Below, one piece after another: positions 36,640 through 48,801 of a stretch of 64,000 nucleotides of DNA. The translations under genes and the position numbers were made by a program. The notes beneath the pieces were generated by a model, which did no database searches, was not told where the DNA came from, and saw only the letters and a program-made list of their open reading frames with translations. Source of the stretch: Neckera pumila (lineage: Eukaryota > Streptophyta > Bryopsida > Hypnales > Neckeraceae); NCBI GenBank assembly GCA_963969595.1, contig OZ018408.1:39432108-39496107 (forward strand), read 5' to 3'. The first letter of the stretch is position 1. Each line of letters opens with the position of its first letter.

Positions 36640-37533
36640 CCAACTGGAAAAGTCTTCTGGCTCCGAAACCACTTAAAACTGTCATTTCTATTGCGATCAC
36701 TCAAGAAACCAAAATAACATTTTTTTTAGAATCTAACCATAGGATCTTGTACTTCATTTGTCTTAGATTATGTGGTAAATATTTCATGAACTTTGACTGT
36801 ACAGATTGGAAGATATTAGCATTTGAAGTTGGAAAAAGAAGTTTTTTTGAACTATGGCCTGCATTTTTAGATGACTTTGACGGCCCTTTGTATATTTTTT
36901 TTGCACTACACACCATTGGGTTAAATTTTTTTATGTTGAAACTTTGAGTTGAGAATTGTGGTAAAAAATTTCAGAATGTCAAAACTTGATTTTCACATAT
37001 AAAAGAATTGTTAAGTAGAAGTAGGTCCAAAATTGAATAAAAGACTAAATCGTTAATACCTCTTAAGTAAAAATTAAAACACCATAATCCCAACGATAGG
37101 AATATTCTTGCAAACAAATTTAACCTTTTAAAAAAAAATTGCATTCAAAAATGAATTCTATAAGTTGTTTTTTGAAGAAGATGCTAGATTGCTCGAAAAA
37201 CAAGATTGTCTATAACTTTCTCATTTTGAATCCAAATAGAATGAATCAAAGCTTCAAATGTAGAAAAAAAGCATGATCTTCGGGAAAGAATTTTTTTTTT
37301 AAAATACAATTTTTTACAGTTTTTTTTTTTTCTGCCCGGCGAGTTGTTTTTTGACTTCAGGTGGCATAACTTTTGCTCCCAGGCACCGATTGAAAAAAAA
37401 ATTATATTTTTAGAAAGCTAATGTGATTCCCTATCTTTAGAAAAAGTTTCAAAATACCAGACCATAATTTCAGGTCACATGAGCCTGCCCAAAATCCCAA
37501 GTGTCCCCCGAAGGGACTCTAGGTCTTTAGGGG
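36640..37533. mobile_element. TTAA-family element 5, left end lost
   Basis: Internally similar to its left neighbour and ends GGTCTTTAGGGG with TCAA in place of TTAA. The left terminus is not recognisable. It is more decayed than the adjacent copy, so it is probably older. Start approximate. Confidence 0.6.
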
Positions 37534-39299
37534 TCAAAACCATTATTTTATTGTCTTCTCTAACATCCCACCAGTTTCCTTAAATAATTGTGTCTAGGCC
37601 AAAACTATTTGATCAAATGGTGCAATTCTCCACTATAGTATGAAGCAACCCTAAAAGCAAGCCCATAATCTATTGTAGCCGACCCCTTTTTGATCCCTCC
37701 CCTTCCTCCCATTTTGGTGGTATAGGCTATTGTCCTTCCATGAATTTGGGGCTCACTTCCCTGAGCAGTTGTGGCGCATTGATTGGCTACAAGGCGGTCA
37801 ATATTGCAACTAGCCCTTGGTCAATTTTGCAATCAACCTACGGTCAGAAGGAAAATGGTCTATATCACCATTATAGGTCAAAGAGAATCTTCTACTAAAA
37901 AATTCATAGTAATTACACTTTGTATTAAAAATATTTGGAAAAATATGCAATCCTTCCAAACTCTATTTCCGTACACAAGAAAAATTCAACACTCCAAAAA
38001 ACTGCGCTCCAAATAAGCGTAATTGTTGAAGTGGTTGGAAATGGGTCGGTCACCTTAGGTCTTCACACTATGGCCGTCCAATTCGAGAGTCTGTCGTTTC
38101 CACCAATCATATTGCAGGGTCCGTCAGTTCCACGAATCATATTGCAGAGTTCCACGGCCTCTCGACTTGGATGGCCGTAGTGTGAAGAGGCTCTTACTGT
38201 AGGGACAAAGGCACAAAGCCTCTCCTAGCGTAGCTGCTTGTTCTGAATGTGATCTGCTTTATGTTGACAACAGTGTCTGTACAGATTCTCAGAATCCAGC
38301 ACGAGTTGATAAGTGTTGGCGGGGCCCGTCTTCAAAACAAGTTGTCCCAATTTTAAGTTATAATTTTATTAGTCAGTCTCTGGGTCCGACTTTCTATGGT
38401 CCTCAGCAGATTCTTTTTCTAAGGAACCGCAAGTTAGGTCCAGGAATGTGAGCTACAATTTGTCAAGGGTTGAGGAGTTCAGACTGCCAAACACGTGGCA
38501 GCCCAGAAGTTACTTTCGGTTACAAAGTCAGAGATCAGCTGAAAATCTTTTGATGATAAATTTATCAGGAAATCCATAGAACCCGCAGGAGCTACTAGTC
38601 TAAGGTAACGATACCTTAATTCGCACAGTTAATCCTTAAATGACGGACCCATGACCATTGATTTCAAACCTTACTGTCCCTTCACTCAATTTGCTACCAT
38701 TTTGCAACTAGATATGTATGAAAAAATTTATTTTTATTTTTCAAAGATGAAAGTACATGTCTTCTTTACTTCGGAGAAAACTTAGATTTTTTTTGTGGAA
38801 AATTAAGTTTTTGAAATTTTTTTGAAGAAAAAGTGAAGAAAAATCATATTAAATAGAAAAATATTTCAAAAAATCTGAAAATTTCACCATAAGTGTATAT
38901 CACAATGACAAACTTAATTGTGTAAACTAAATTTCCATGACATTCTCTAATTAGAAAATAATAGACATTGAAAATACAACCAATGTTCAAATTGCAATAA
39001 AATATGCAATATTAGGAATTTTTTCGAAATTCAAATTGGAGTAGAAACTAGAGTAGATGAACTTCATTTTGTTAGTTTGACTCAAACTCAAAAAATATCA
39101 TTTTTGTGGAGAAATTTCAGATTTAAAGCAAGAAGCAACAACTTCCCAAAATACTCTAAAATAGAATATTTTGTGATCCGTTTTTTTAGTAGCTTCTCAT
39201 TTCCGTGAAGACAAAAATTGGAAAGAGTAGAAACTCAATTGGATACTCTTCATAACCCAATGTGAAAGGTCAATAAAGAAAAGGAGGATGAAAAATGCT
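37534..39299. other. Mixed single-copy and AT-rich DNA
   Basis: Apart from the fold-back at 38059-38192, a GC-moderate stretch at 38200-38650 has no open frame, and 38680-39299 is AT-rich. GGGTCCGTCAGTTCCA at 38118 also occurs, as GAGTCCGTCAGTTCCA, near 8862, hinting at a shared decayed repeat. Confidence 0.4.
38059..38192. repeat. Fold-back sequence with about 30-bp arms
   Basis: AGGTCTTCACACTATGGCCGT at the left pairs with ACGGCCATAGTGTG-like sequence at 38168-38190. Within the loop, AATCATATTGCAG occurs twice 30 bp apart. It has the look of a small MITE; no target duplication recognised. Confidence 0.55.
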
Positions 39300-39916
39300 T
39301 TTGAACTCTTCTTGGCTCAATAGTGTTGTCATCGGAACGCCACGGAATGGCGTCCACTACGTTCCCGTTCCATGGTTAAGCAATTTAGCATGATTCAACG
39401 TGGTTTTCACCATTAGATTGGAAAAAGAATTGTGGGATCCCTTTGGTAGTGAAAAGCATTACAAAAGTTTTCAGGCCTCAAGAAGGCCGTTAGTTCAGTA
39501 CCCCCCTTTCACAATTTTGGTGCAATTAAAGAATTTTTTTAATAATAAAAAATTGATCTGATGTGGCACTACTTGTGCCACGTCAGCACCACGTCAGCAC
39601 ATCTAAATATTTTAATATTTTTTAATTTTTTAATAAAAAAATTTTTATTAAAAAAATATTTTTTTATTTTTCTGTACTTGCACTGCCGAGGTGCCGAAAA
39701 TCAGAAACTGGGGCCTTTTGCAAGCCTCAAAATTTTCCTAATGGGGATTCTAGATTCTCTTAGAATGTATTTTTTGGACATCGTGTGAATAAACTACAAT
39801 TTTCCAAAGTGCTAAGAATAGGTGTATCCACAAGCGATCATAGAATCATATGAATAGTGGGAGTACATTTTAGGCAAGAATATCCATTGCGCGATTTTAG
39901 GAACCATGTTACCTTA
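39300..39916. mobile_element. CTAAGG-family element, reverse copy, interrupted
   Basis: The right end inverted reads CTAAGGTAACATGGTTCCTAA and similarity to 23494-23780 continues leftwards on both sides of the nested CATTAG element (39457-39743). The far left end differs (GGAACGCCACGGAATGGCG), so its terminus is replaced or the subfamily differs. Start approximate. Confidence 0.55.
39457..39743. mobile_element. CATTAG-family MITE inside another MITE, about 287 bp
   Basis: Starts CATTACAAAAGTTTTCAGGC and ends GCAAGCCTCAAAATTTTCCTAATG, with CCACGTCAGCAC repeats inside. It is inserted in a copy of the CTAAGG element. The 23.5-kb copy of that host lacks the insert and serves as the empty site. 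Confidence 0.62.
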
Positions 39917-40491
39917 GTGTGCCCTCCAGTAGTCTATGCATAACATTATTAAGCAGCATTGGGGGCCAGAGAGGAGTGACCCCTCTATTGCCCCATTGGA
40001 AGGGTAAATGTAAAAATTGCCCCCTATTTTGTGCCACTTAAATTTTGTATTTCTTCATGTCTTCAAACTAATTCAGGGCCTCTGATTGCAAACATGAATT
40101 CAGAAATTGCAAATTTCATCAAATGTGGCAAATAAAGAATTTCAGTGTTTTCTGCAAGGGTAAAACTTGGGGCAATAGAGGAGTTAGTTCTCCCTGGCCA
40201 ACACTGGGGGGGTCCCTTTTGCTCCCCCGGAAAGCGGGAACCCCCAGCATTGAAAATTGCAAAGTTATTGTTGAATGACAGATATTGGGGAGTCCATAGC
40301 CACTTACAATCGTCTTGTACTGTAGCCACTATTTCCCAGACCACCCAAATCACATGAACCCTTGCAGAGCACTGACACAACCAGCAAAAAGTATTAATCA
40401 AACAGTCAATAGTTTCATGCAAACTATAACTAAATACCCTCCTAGGAATCTCGGGAGGCATTATCCCCCCTCGAAGGGGAAGGGAAGGGCC

Positions 40492-40812
40492 TCTGGCAGG
40501 AAATGAAGGGAAGGGGCCTGCAGCAGCAATGTACGGGGAGTACCGGCATTAGTTACAAGTTAGCCGGTTGAAATCAGGAATTGCCTAATTGATTTCAAAA
40601 TCTTCGGAAAAAAACCGACCATCTAAGAGGAAAATCAAAGAATATTCTCTATTTTTTATAGGCCTAGCCGAGAGAATGATTCAAACAACCGTTTGGCCCA
40701 AGAAAATCTAGGATTTTAGCCGGTTGTGCTAAAAATCTCCCCGGACTGTGTGCTGCAGTACCGGACAACATGAATTCCCTGCTGCAGGCCCTCCCCTTCA
40801 TTTCCTGCCAGA
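40492..40812. mobile_element. MITE with about 35-bp inverted ends, 321 bp
   Basis: Left end TCTGGCAGGAAATGAAGGGA and right end, inverted, TCTGGCAGGAAATGAAGGGG. Pairing continues through GGGCCTGCAGCAG. The interior includes a TAGCCGGTTG motif in both orientations. Non-coding. Confidence 0.7.
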
Positions 40813-41455
40813 AAACCTTCCAAGCCTGTGACAAGTCCCCCATCATTTGATTAGGTGCGACCCTGCCCCAGTAACTCAATAATGCACCGTCTGTTCAATT
40901 TGGTCCAATGCCTTCAGCAACAGAAGATGAGGACTGGTCCGGACGGACACTGAAGGAGGGAGGGCTGGTCCTGTCTAAGCTTGTAGTAGTGTTGGGAGCC
41001 TCTTGCGGAGGTAAAAACCAGGGTGAATGTAAAAAACAAAAAACAAAAAACAATTTTGTTGTGCCATCTTGGTTCAATTGCTAACACTTCTTCTAGTTAA
41101 TTTGGGGCCTCTGATTACAAATATGAATTCAGAATTTGCAAAAAGAATTCATGCGTTGCAAATAAAACGTTCCTGCGCTTTCCCCAGGGGTAAACGGGTG
41201 GGCAAAACGGCCTCCGCAAGAAAGCCCCTCCGCCTGGGCCTAGGCCCTTCCCCTATTAACATGATTAAGTTACAGTACATGAATCTGCCTTCTTACTGGG
41301 TACAGTTATAAGTTACTGAAGGAGGTGGGTAGGGTGTCGTGCGAGCATGTGGCCCACTTGTGGCGGTGTGGCTCCAACCACAGGTGTTGCTTTCAGTTTC
41401 CAGTTCTGGTTCTGCTCCATCCGTTTTCCACATCAAACCAACAAATCTCGAAAAA

Positions 41456-41713
41456 CGTTAAATCGTGCCATCCTTTGTGGGCCCAGCAGGGTAAATTTGG
41501 GTTTCGTGAGGGTAAAAGTAAATAAAAGCCCCCTATATTTGAGCCGTGTCTAGGGATACTTACTAGCCCCCCTAGCTAATTTGGGGCCTCTGATTGCAAA
41601 TATGAATTCAGATTTTGAAAATAAATAAACTTGTGGCAAATAAAAAATTTCAGCGTTTTCCTTGGGGTAAATTTGGCCTGTAGGGCCCACAAAGGATGGC
41701 ACGATTTAACGTC
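41456..41713. mobile_element. MITE with strong terminal inverted repeat, 258 bp
   Basis: ACGTTAAATCGTGCCATCC plus TTTGTGGGCCC at the left is repeated inverted at the right (GGGCCCACAAAGGATGGCACG then ATTTAACGT). The pairing of about 30 bp has almost no mismatch, implying recent insertion relative to neighbours. The family core GGCCTCTGATTGCAAAT lies inside. Confidence 0.7.
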
Positions 41714-41886
41714 CTGCACAAATCTCTGTCATACAGGAGTGGTACTGTACACTCCTGCCTGGTGCCAAAATATGCAGGGGGGAATTTGGGTCCGGGTGAA
41801 CTGACCCCCTCGCTTAGCCCTCGGGAAAACGCTGAATTTTTTTATTTATTTTCCACGCATGATAAAATTTGTAAATTTTGAATTCA

Positions 41887-42296
41887 CTAGTGTGTCCTGT
41901 GTCGTTGCCCAAGCCAAAATCATAGTAAAAATACTTTTCTAATGTTCTAATTCATAATAAAAACTTTGAAATTCAATATCTTTCCCACAATCATTCCAAA
42001 CGCCACAAAACAAAGCCTATCCACCCCTCCTCGCCAAGGCCTTTCTAATGGTACCAAGAACGCAACTAAAATCAAAATAAAAGTAATTTCCTAATTTTTT
42101 GATCCATAAATACTTCAAAATTCAATAACTTCCGCGCCGTAGCTCCAAACACAACAAAACCAAGTCCATGCAGCCTTCCTCGCTAAGGGCTTTCCGACGG
42201 TACCAAGCACGCAAACGGGGGACATACGGTCCATGAGATCTCAACGTAACAAACAAACAAACAAAACAAAACAAACAGCCAAACTTAAAGTATAGA
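41887..42296 (-). mobile_element. Non-autonomous Helitron, 410 bp
   Basis: The minus-strand 5' end is A|TCTATACTTTAAG and the 3' end is GGACACACTAG|T, giving insertion between A and T without target duplication, the Helitron rule. The interior matches the 34.4-kb copy, with the same internal duplication. Confidence 0.8.
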
Positions 42297-43267
42297 TACT
42301 TGCAATCAAAGGCTCCAAATTAGCTCAGAGGGGTATATAAGGTAAATGAATTGAGCACAAAATAGGGTTTTTTTTTGTTACATACATACCTAGAATGACT
42401 TGGGCGTGTTGAGCAAGGGGGGCATTTCACCCAGCCTTAGAATATATAGGGGGGAATTTGGGTCCGGGTGAACTGACCCCCTCGCTCAGCCCTCGGGAAA
42501 ACGCTGAATTTATTTATTTATTTTCCACGCATGAAAAATTTGCAAATTTTGAATTCATACTTGCAATCAGAGGCCCCAAATTAGTAGCTCGGAGGGGTGT
42601 ATCATGTAAATGAATTGAGCACAAAATAGGGGTTCTTTTTGTTACATGCACGCCTCGAAAGACTTGGCGGGCCAAGCAAGGGAGTCATTTCACCCAACCC
42701 CAAAATATGCAAGGAAAAATTTGGGCTGGGGTGAATGGACCCCATCGCTTGGCCCCTCAGGAAAATGCTAATTTTTTTTAAATTTTCCACAAATGATAAA
42801 AGTTGCAAATTTTGAATTCATACTTGCAATTACAGGCTCCAAATTAGCTACGAGATGTGCGTCAAGGTTAATTAATTGAGCACCAAATAGGGGGCTCTTT
42901 TTTTTACTTGCACCCCTGGAATGACTTGGAGGGGCTGAGCAAGGGGGCCAATTCACCTCAACCAAAATTTGTCAAGACGGAGAATCATGAACCCTGGTAT
43001 GGTAACAACACTAAATAGTGCAATTAGGTTGCCCCACTGACTGATTTCTCTACATTTGATACAATATAAATATTTATAGTTATAGTACAAGAATGCACTA
43101 CTTTTGAATTAGGTATTCTTGTAATTGGGACTCATAAACCTTCATGTATACAACTAGAAATATTTGTAGAAGTATTGGTCAACTTTGATGGCTTGTAAAG
43201 TAACTTTCTTGGGATAAGGCAACCTAATTTCAATATTTAGAGTAATTGATAAGAGCAGTCCCACATC

Positions 43268-43525
43268 CATTAGAGAGAATTCGGCCTTCTAAAGGGCCAT
43301 GAGTTCTCATAAGTTCTCCAAAAGTTTTGTGCAGTTCTCGACTGCTAAAACTATGCCACTACAACAGGGTGACATGGCCAAACTTTGGCCACATCAGATT
43401 TTTTTTTTTAAATTGAAAAAATTATAAAAAAAAAATCCTAACAGCCTATACCATTATTCATAGCATAGGGGCAAATTGTGAACAAGCCTGAAACGGCCCT
43501 TCTTAGCCCCAAATCCCTTCTAATG
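43268..43525. mobile_element. CATTAG-family MITE, 258 bp
   Basis: Ends CATTAGAGAGAATTCGGCC and inverted CATTAGAAGGGATTTGGGGC. Inside is a GACATGGCC/GGCCACATCAG block shared with the family. Non-coding. Confidence 0.65.
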
Positions 43526-43896
43526 AGCCGGGGTGATGAATCGACCCTCTTGCTCATCCCTTATTTTATCCTTGGGAAAACACAAGAACTTTTGATTTGC
43601 CATGCATGCATGATAAACTTTGCAAATTTTGAATTTATATTTGCAACCAAAGGCCTCAAATTAAGTTAGAAGAGGTGTAGAAGATAAATTTTGCAAGCAC
43701 AAAACGTGGAGTCTTTTTTTTTACATAAACCCGTGGAATGACTTTGGGAGGGTCAGTTCACCCCGACCTCCTACCCCTTGGAAATCCATCCATCACGGAC
43801 AGCAGACATGGCTGTTAAAATTGATGGACCACCATGCCCCACAACTTGATTGAATTGTATGACGTCAAGTCTAAAAGATAATGGAGCCTTCACAAA

Positions 43897-43959
43897 CATT
43901 AGGAAGAATTGGAGCCCTCAAAGGGGCTGTGAGTGAGGGAAACGAGGGAACAGCTACTG

Positions 43960-44008
<49 letters not shown>

Positions 44009-44477
44009 CCTCTAGCGAACGGGAGAGCCTGGACAGCGCCCGACACTGGCACTGAACCTTATTTTAATATTTAAAAAAACATAAAAATAGTTTATTTATT
44101 TTATTTTATTTTATTTTGAATCTGATGTGGCACCATGGCGACCACATCAGCTTCCTAATTTGAGAATTAGTTTATTTTAATTATTTTATTATTATTTTAA
44201 TTATTATTTTAATATTTTTAATTATTTAATTATTATTTTAATTATTATTTTAATATTTTTTATTTTTTATATTATTATTTTATTATTAATTTGTATTATT
44301 TTAATTATAATTATAATATTATATTATTATTATATTATTATTAAGAATTTTTAAATTTTTTTAAAATGAACCCCCCCGTTCAAAAACAGAGGCGTTCCCC
44401 TCAAAGGAGCTGCACCTCCCTGAGGGGAACTCCTCAAAGGGAAGCAGCCCCTTTGAGGGTTGCCATTTTTCCTAATG
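43897..44477. mobile_element. CATTAG-family MITE with a 42-base A tract and AT-rich filler, 581 bp
   Basis: Ends CATTAGGAAGAATTGGAGCC and inverted CATTAGGAAAAATGGCAACC. It contains an uninterrupted run of 42 A at 43963-44004, a GATGTGGCACCATGG block, about 200 bp of ATT/TTTAA filler, and CTCAAAGG palindromes near the right end. Confidence 0.68.
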
Positions 44478-45044
44478 AGTCATTCCAAGGCTTGCCTATG
44501 ACATTTTGCTAAGCAAGAAGGACCTTGGGGTGATTATGCAAGAGAGTAGATGAGTAGAATTGAAGACTTCTAAGGAGACAGGGCGGTGTAGTGCTCTGGT
44601 CGAAACAAAGCGGATGGCGTGCCACATATGCTTCAAAAGTTGATGAGAGAACGCATTTGATAGCGTTTGGCTTCACTATCTGATTATTGCTCGTAGGATG
44701 AGAGATCATACTGTTAGGAACAATGTTCCCCCCCTCTCCTTGCTCGCTTTTGTTGTTTGTTTCTGGTCCTCTTTTGTCTATGCTCATTTTTCTTCATTGT
44801 CCAACATTTGCCTTGGCTGTCTTATATTGTTGGTTTCTTTTAAAGCAAGAGTTCTTCCATTTGTTCAAAAAAAAAAAAAAAGAATCACATCGGTTGGCTA
44901 ACTTTTTGTCCATGTCCAAACTAGCCTCCCTCAAATGAGGTGTAAACTACACTACACCACTTAAAAATATTCCACAAGGCAAATTTAACATGGAATTGGA
45001 TGAAACCACCACCATTGGATTCATAATGCAATTTATTTTCTTAA

Positions 45045-45958
45045 CCCCTAAAGTTTCATGACTATGTAATCACCAAAAAAGCTCCAAAACTGCCATTTCT
45101 AATACAACTACCAAATCTTTGGAAAAAAACAATTTTTGACACATGTAACCATAGGATTTTGTAGTATGATATTTTGAAAACATGTGGTAAAAATTTCAGA
45201 AAATTCCACCGTATAGATCATAAGATATAAGCATTCAATGTCTTGAAAACCATTTTTTCAATCCTGCGAAAAACCGGGCAGCTGCACTTTGCAAGCTCAC
45301 TTTTCAATGAAAAAATGTCCAAAATGATGGTGCTTCTTTGAATTAAGTTTCCTAAACAAGTTGTCTATGTGCTTGAAAAATTTATCATCATTTGGAATTG
45401 TACAATATATAGGAAAAAAATAGTAAGTAGAAAGAAGTAGAAAATGATTCAAAATACTAAATTGTTAAAAATTTAATCATGGAATTTAAAAATGCCAATC
45501 CCAACGGTTGTAATTTTGTAATAATCAATCTACATCCTAGGATTTTATTTTTCCAAAAATATTGAAAATTGAGTTAAATAAACAACTTTAAAGTTTTTTT
45601 TAGAGTAGACAATCCATAACTGCCCACAAACCAAAAAAAACTCATAACTCATTGATTGAAATGGAATGACTCAAAGCTTTTTAAGTATATATAAATGTAG
45701 AGAACCAATTTCAAAAAAAATTCTGGAAAAAATGATTTTTCCTGATCTGCCCAAATTGCCTAGTTACAAAAAAAAGTAACATATTAGGTCACAACTTTTG
45801 ACTCGTATTTCGAAATGTCATGAAACTTGGTACACATGAAGATATTCCTTATCCCCACCTTCTATTAAAATTTCAGCCTCAAATATGGATATCTCTAGTC
45901 ACACGTACCTGTCCAAAATTTCTATACAGCCCAAAAACGCATGTTGGTCCTTTAGGGG
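45045..45958. mobile_element. TTAA element 6, 914 bp
   Basis: Left end CCCCTAAAGTTTCATGAC after TTAA (45041-45044); right end TTGGTCCTTTAGGGG before TTAA (45959-45962). Its sequence follows the element at 2802-3690 along most of its length, including the segment around AAAACCGGACAGCTG, so the two form one subfamily. Confidence 0.8.
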
Positions 45959-45962
45959 TTAA

Positions 45963-47246
45963 AAATGATTTTTATTATTTTTATATAATATCAAAATTTG
46001 AGAGCGGGAAGCTCAAAAAAATGGGGCACTTACCACAAAAATGGTCCATAAAAAAGGTCACTTGGATTAGTAGGGGTTAATGTATAGGTTTTCATGAAAA
46101 AATAAATGATTTAGTACAGGTAGCACTAAATATCATAATTAGTTAGTGTAGTGGTTGAAGTGTTTGTTGACACATGTTCCATGGCATTTGTTAACTTAGA
46201 GTAAGGTGATCGCAAACCATGGATAAAGTAAGGTGATAGATCCCCAACAAAAGTAACTTCACCCCTTTCCATGCACGGAATGCCAATTTCGATTCCCCAC
46301 ATGCATATCCAAGTACAATATGGGGGAGAATCTAGTGCAATATTCACTCCCTTGCGCGTCCGTCCATCTGAGACTAAACACAGACCCCCATGGGGATCAG
46401 GACTTTTAATTAGTTTTCATTTTCGTCCATGCAATGAAGGCCGCACTAGATTCTACATTCATCAGCCAAGCGCCACGTAACCACATATGGACATAAGAAG
46501 AGTCTTCCAGGAATTTCGTGAGACTGGGTTGTCATTGGCCACCTGGCAGAATCTGAAAAGCCTTGGAGCTGTTTCAGTAGGCCTAGAAAAAAACAAAAAG
46601 TAAAATATCACTCTTTTATTCGCTTGATTCTAGGCCCCACGCACCGTTTTTTCACAGGCCGGGCCCGGGCAGAATATTCTCCCAATGCTGTACAAGGTTA
46701 TTCACGCCCGAATAATGCTAGCTCGCACTAATTTCGGAACATACTAATTTATGATGCGCAGGAACAATGTCGTCCACAATACTTTTGATAAATTGTATAT
46801 AGTGTCGCTCACAGTAATTTCATACTATCTCCGATGTTTTGGATTTTCATCCATCTTTCAACAATTTTATTTACTTTCATCCAATTTTCAACCAATTTTT
46901 ATATAAATTCCATCTACATTTTTACATTGATTAGATTTCTTGCAGTAGTCACATTCTTGCACCTATTGAATTAACTTGTGCAGGTGAAAACTTGTTGCAA
47001 CTGATCATGCATCACATGATGAATTAATCCGTTTGTGCTTTTCAAAGCTTAGTCTATTCAAACAAGCTTTTGAGTAGCACAACCTTGGGCCTTAACAAAA
47101 GCCCTCTCACTAATTTCGCTTCTAAATGTATATATAATAATATGTGGTGGTGGTGGTATGGCTATGGAGAGTGAATCCAAGGGTATAGAAATTTAGAGGT
47201 TTCTTTTTTGTAGTTTCATCAAGGCCAAGGTCAAAGATGTGCCAAA
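45963..47246. other. Intergenic, possible tRNA-derived repeat remnant
   Basis: At 46140-46320, TAGTGTAGTGGTTGAAG resembles a polymerase III A box and TTTCGATTCCCCAC a B box, but the spacing (about 140 bp) is too wide for an intact SINE. The rest, to 47246, shows no gene. Confidence 0.25.
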
Positions 47247-47480
47247 TCTATACTATTAAAACAAGTGTTTGTTTTGTTTTGTTTGCTTGTAATGTACATT
47301 GGGATCATCTAAATTAATGTGCTGACACAGGTGCGCTTGGTGTTTCATTGCATTTTGATGGACAAATCAAGACATTTTAAATTTCAGAGTTTTTTTATTG
47401 CACGGAAAATTTGAAAACTGGATGAAAATCAGAAAACTGGTTGCGCACGGCCATCAAGCACATAGGTGACGACCTATAGA
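47247..47480 (+). mobile_element. Helitron 5' terminus, 3' end not found
   Basis: A|TCTATACTATTAAAAC is the classic plant Helitron 5' end, and it is followed by a TGTTTGTTTTGTTTTG run like the other copies here. No matching CTAG end with a hairpin was found downstream. End approximate; truncated or a different subfamily. Confidence 0.5.
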
Positions 47481-47589
47481 ACACTTCAATCACTACACCA
47501 CGTTCATATTTCATTCGTATTTTAAAAAATGATTCAATAATATTTTATTTTTACTTTACTTTACCTACAAAAAATCCCAAATTTTACTT

Positions 47590-47915
47590 TGCTAAAAATG
47601 AGTCATGAGTGTGCTTTGGATTTTGCGTAACATGTAGTAGTATGCATTGTCACTCCTTGACTCTACAAGCCGGGGTGAACTACCCTCCTCGCTTGGCCCA
47701 GCCCAAGCCATTCCAGGGGTGCATATAAAAAAAAGCCCCATATTTTGTGTTGTGTTAAATCTTTGTTCTTCACCTCTCCTAACTAACTTGAGACCTTTGA
47801 TTGCAAATATGAATTCAAAATTCACAAATTTTATCATGTGTGGCAAATAAATTTTTTTCAAGGTTTTCCCTTATGGTCGAGCAAGGGGGTTGGTTCACCC
47901 CAGCTACAATAGATG
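47590..47915 (-). mobile_element. Outlying copy of the GGCCTCTGATTGCAAAT family
   Basis: It contains GACCTTTGATTGCAAATATG, TTTATCATGTGTGGCAAATAAA and the AAGGGGGTTGGTTCACCCC tail typical of the cluster at 40-43.7 kb. It ends just before the TA-flanked MITE. Boundaries approximate. Confidence 0.5.
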
Positions 47916-47923
47916 GTGTAAGG

Positions 47924-48323
47924 TAGAGGCACCCATTCCCGACTAGTGACTCATTCCCGACCTATAGGTGCATGTATTATTGACCAAGCTTAAAATGTAT
48001 TTTTTTTTTCCTTTTCAAGGTTGGAACTAATAAATACATGACATATGTCCCAAGTTGTGAGAAAAAAAGTAGGAAATAATGATTAGTAGGAAAAAAGTTC
48101 ATTGAATGATCAGAATTGGAAAAGTCTAGACATTGGCCATACGTCTGGAGCACTTTTTGCCTCCCAAAATTCATACTAAATTTAGTTCAAGCGATAAAAT
48201 TACCAATTTTTTAAAATCCTTCTCATTTCTATCAATGTACCTCTGAAAAATATTTGTTTTGCCTTCACTACTCAGATCATGTTGGAATTCCTTATTTGGT
48301 CGGCTATGAGTGGCTCTAGCTTA
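47924..48323. mobile_element. TA-flanked MITE, second copy, about 400 bp
   Basis: Ends AGGTAGAGGCACCC and GAGTGGCTCTAGCT with TA on each side. In opposite orientation it matches 60957-61351 over nearly its whole length (for example CCTATAGGTGCATGT and AAGTAGGAAATAATGATTA). This copy stands outside any Helitron, which shows that the ends belong to the MITE. Confidence 0.7.
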
Positions 48324-48801
48324 AATACAATATATTTTACACCCAATATCACTTCATCGGTAGCTTGGTGGACAGGTGTAAGATCAATGTGATTAAGCAG
48401 AGTGCATGAATGGGCACGAAGAAGGCTACTGAATGTTAAGCTTATGTATAGCGCGTCGGTGATGACTGGTACTTCCCCTGGATAGTGAAAGACGGTGAAC
48501 TTTTACAGTTTGCACGGCCTTGGTGAAAACCTCCGCTCCATCGCGATCCCTTTGCAAACTGAAAAAAATGAAGATTCTGATTTGTGTCACTAAACTAAAC
48601 TGAACTAAACTCTCGTCGCTACGAATTCGGGAAGACGAAGCCAACTGACGGGCGCGACATTGCACGGATTCCTCTGCTCCGCTGATTCGGGTGTGTCAGA
48701 CCAAAGAGAACGCATCTTGCGGTGTCGCAGCAGTTGGATGCGCAGTGGTAATGTAGATCCTCACCTCTACTGCGAGCCCGTAAAAACCTAATCTGGTGTA
48801 C
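48324..48801 (+). promoter_or_regulatory. PEAMT upstream region
   Basis: GC content rises from 48400 onwards, marking the gene island. ACTAAACTAAACTGAACTAA at 48590 is a short direct repeat. No convincing TATA box. The leader with the candidate upstream ORF follows. Confidence 0.4.

Larger units (their letters stand above)
39971..43700. repeat. Cluster of related MITEs (GGCCTCTGATTGCAAAT family)
   Basis: At least seven copies or fragments of one family lie here, recognised by GGCCTCTGATTGCAAAT, ATGAATTCAGA and TGGCAAATAAA, in both orientations: about 39971-40202, 40997-41230, 41456-41713, 41740-41885 (reverse), 42300-42600, 42600-42965 (reverse) and 43480-43700. The first and third have long inverted ends (GGCCAGAGAGGAGTGACCCC, and ACGTTAAATCGTGCCATCC). 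Other MITEs and a Helitron are interspersed. No gene was found. Confidence 0.65.

Noticed and set aside
40063..40461. 132-codon minus frame
   Set aside because: Crosses the end of a MITE and unrelated flank; no family resemblance.
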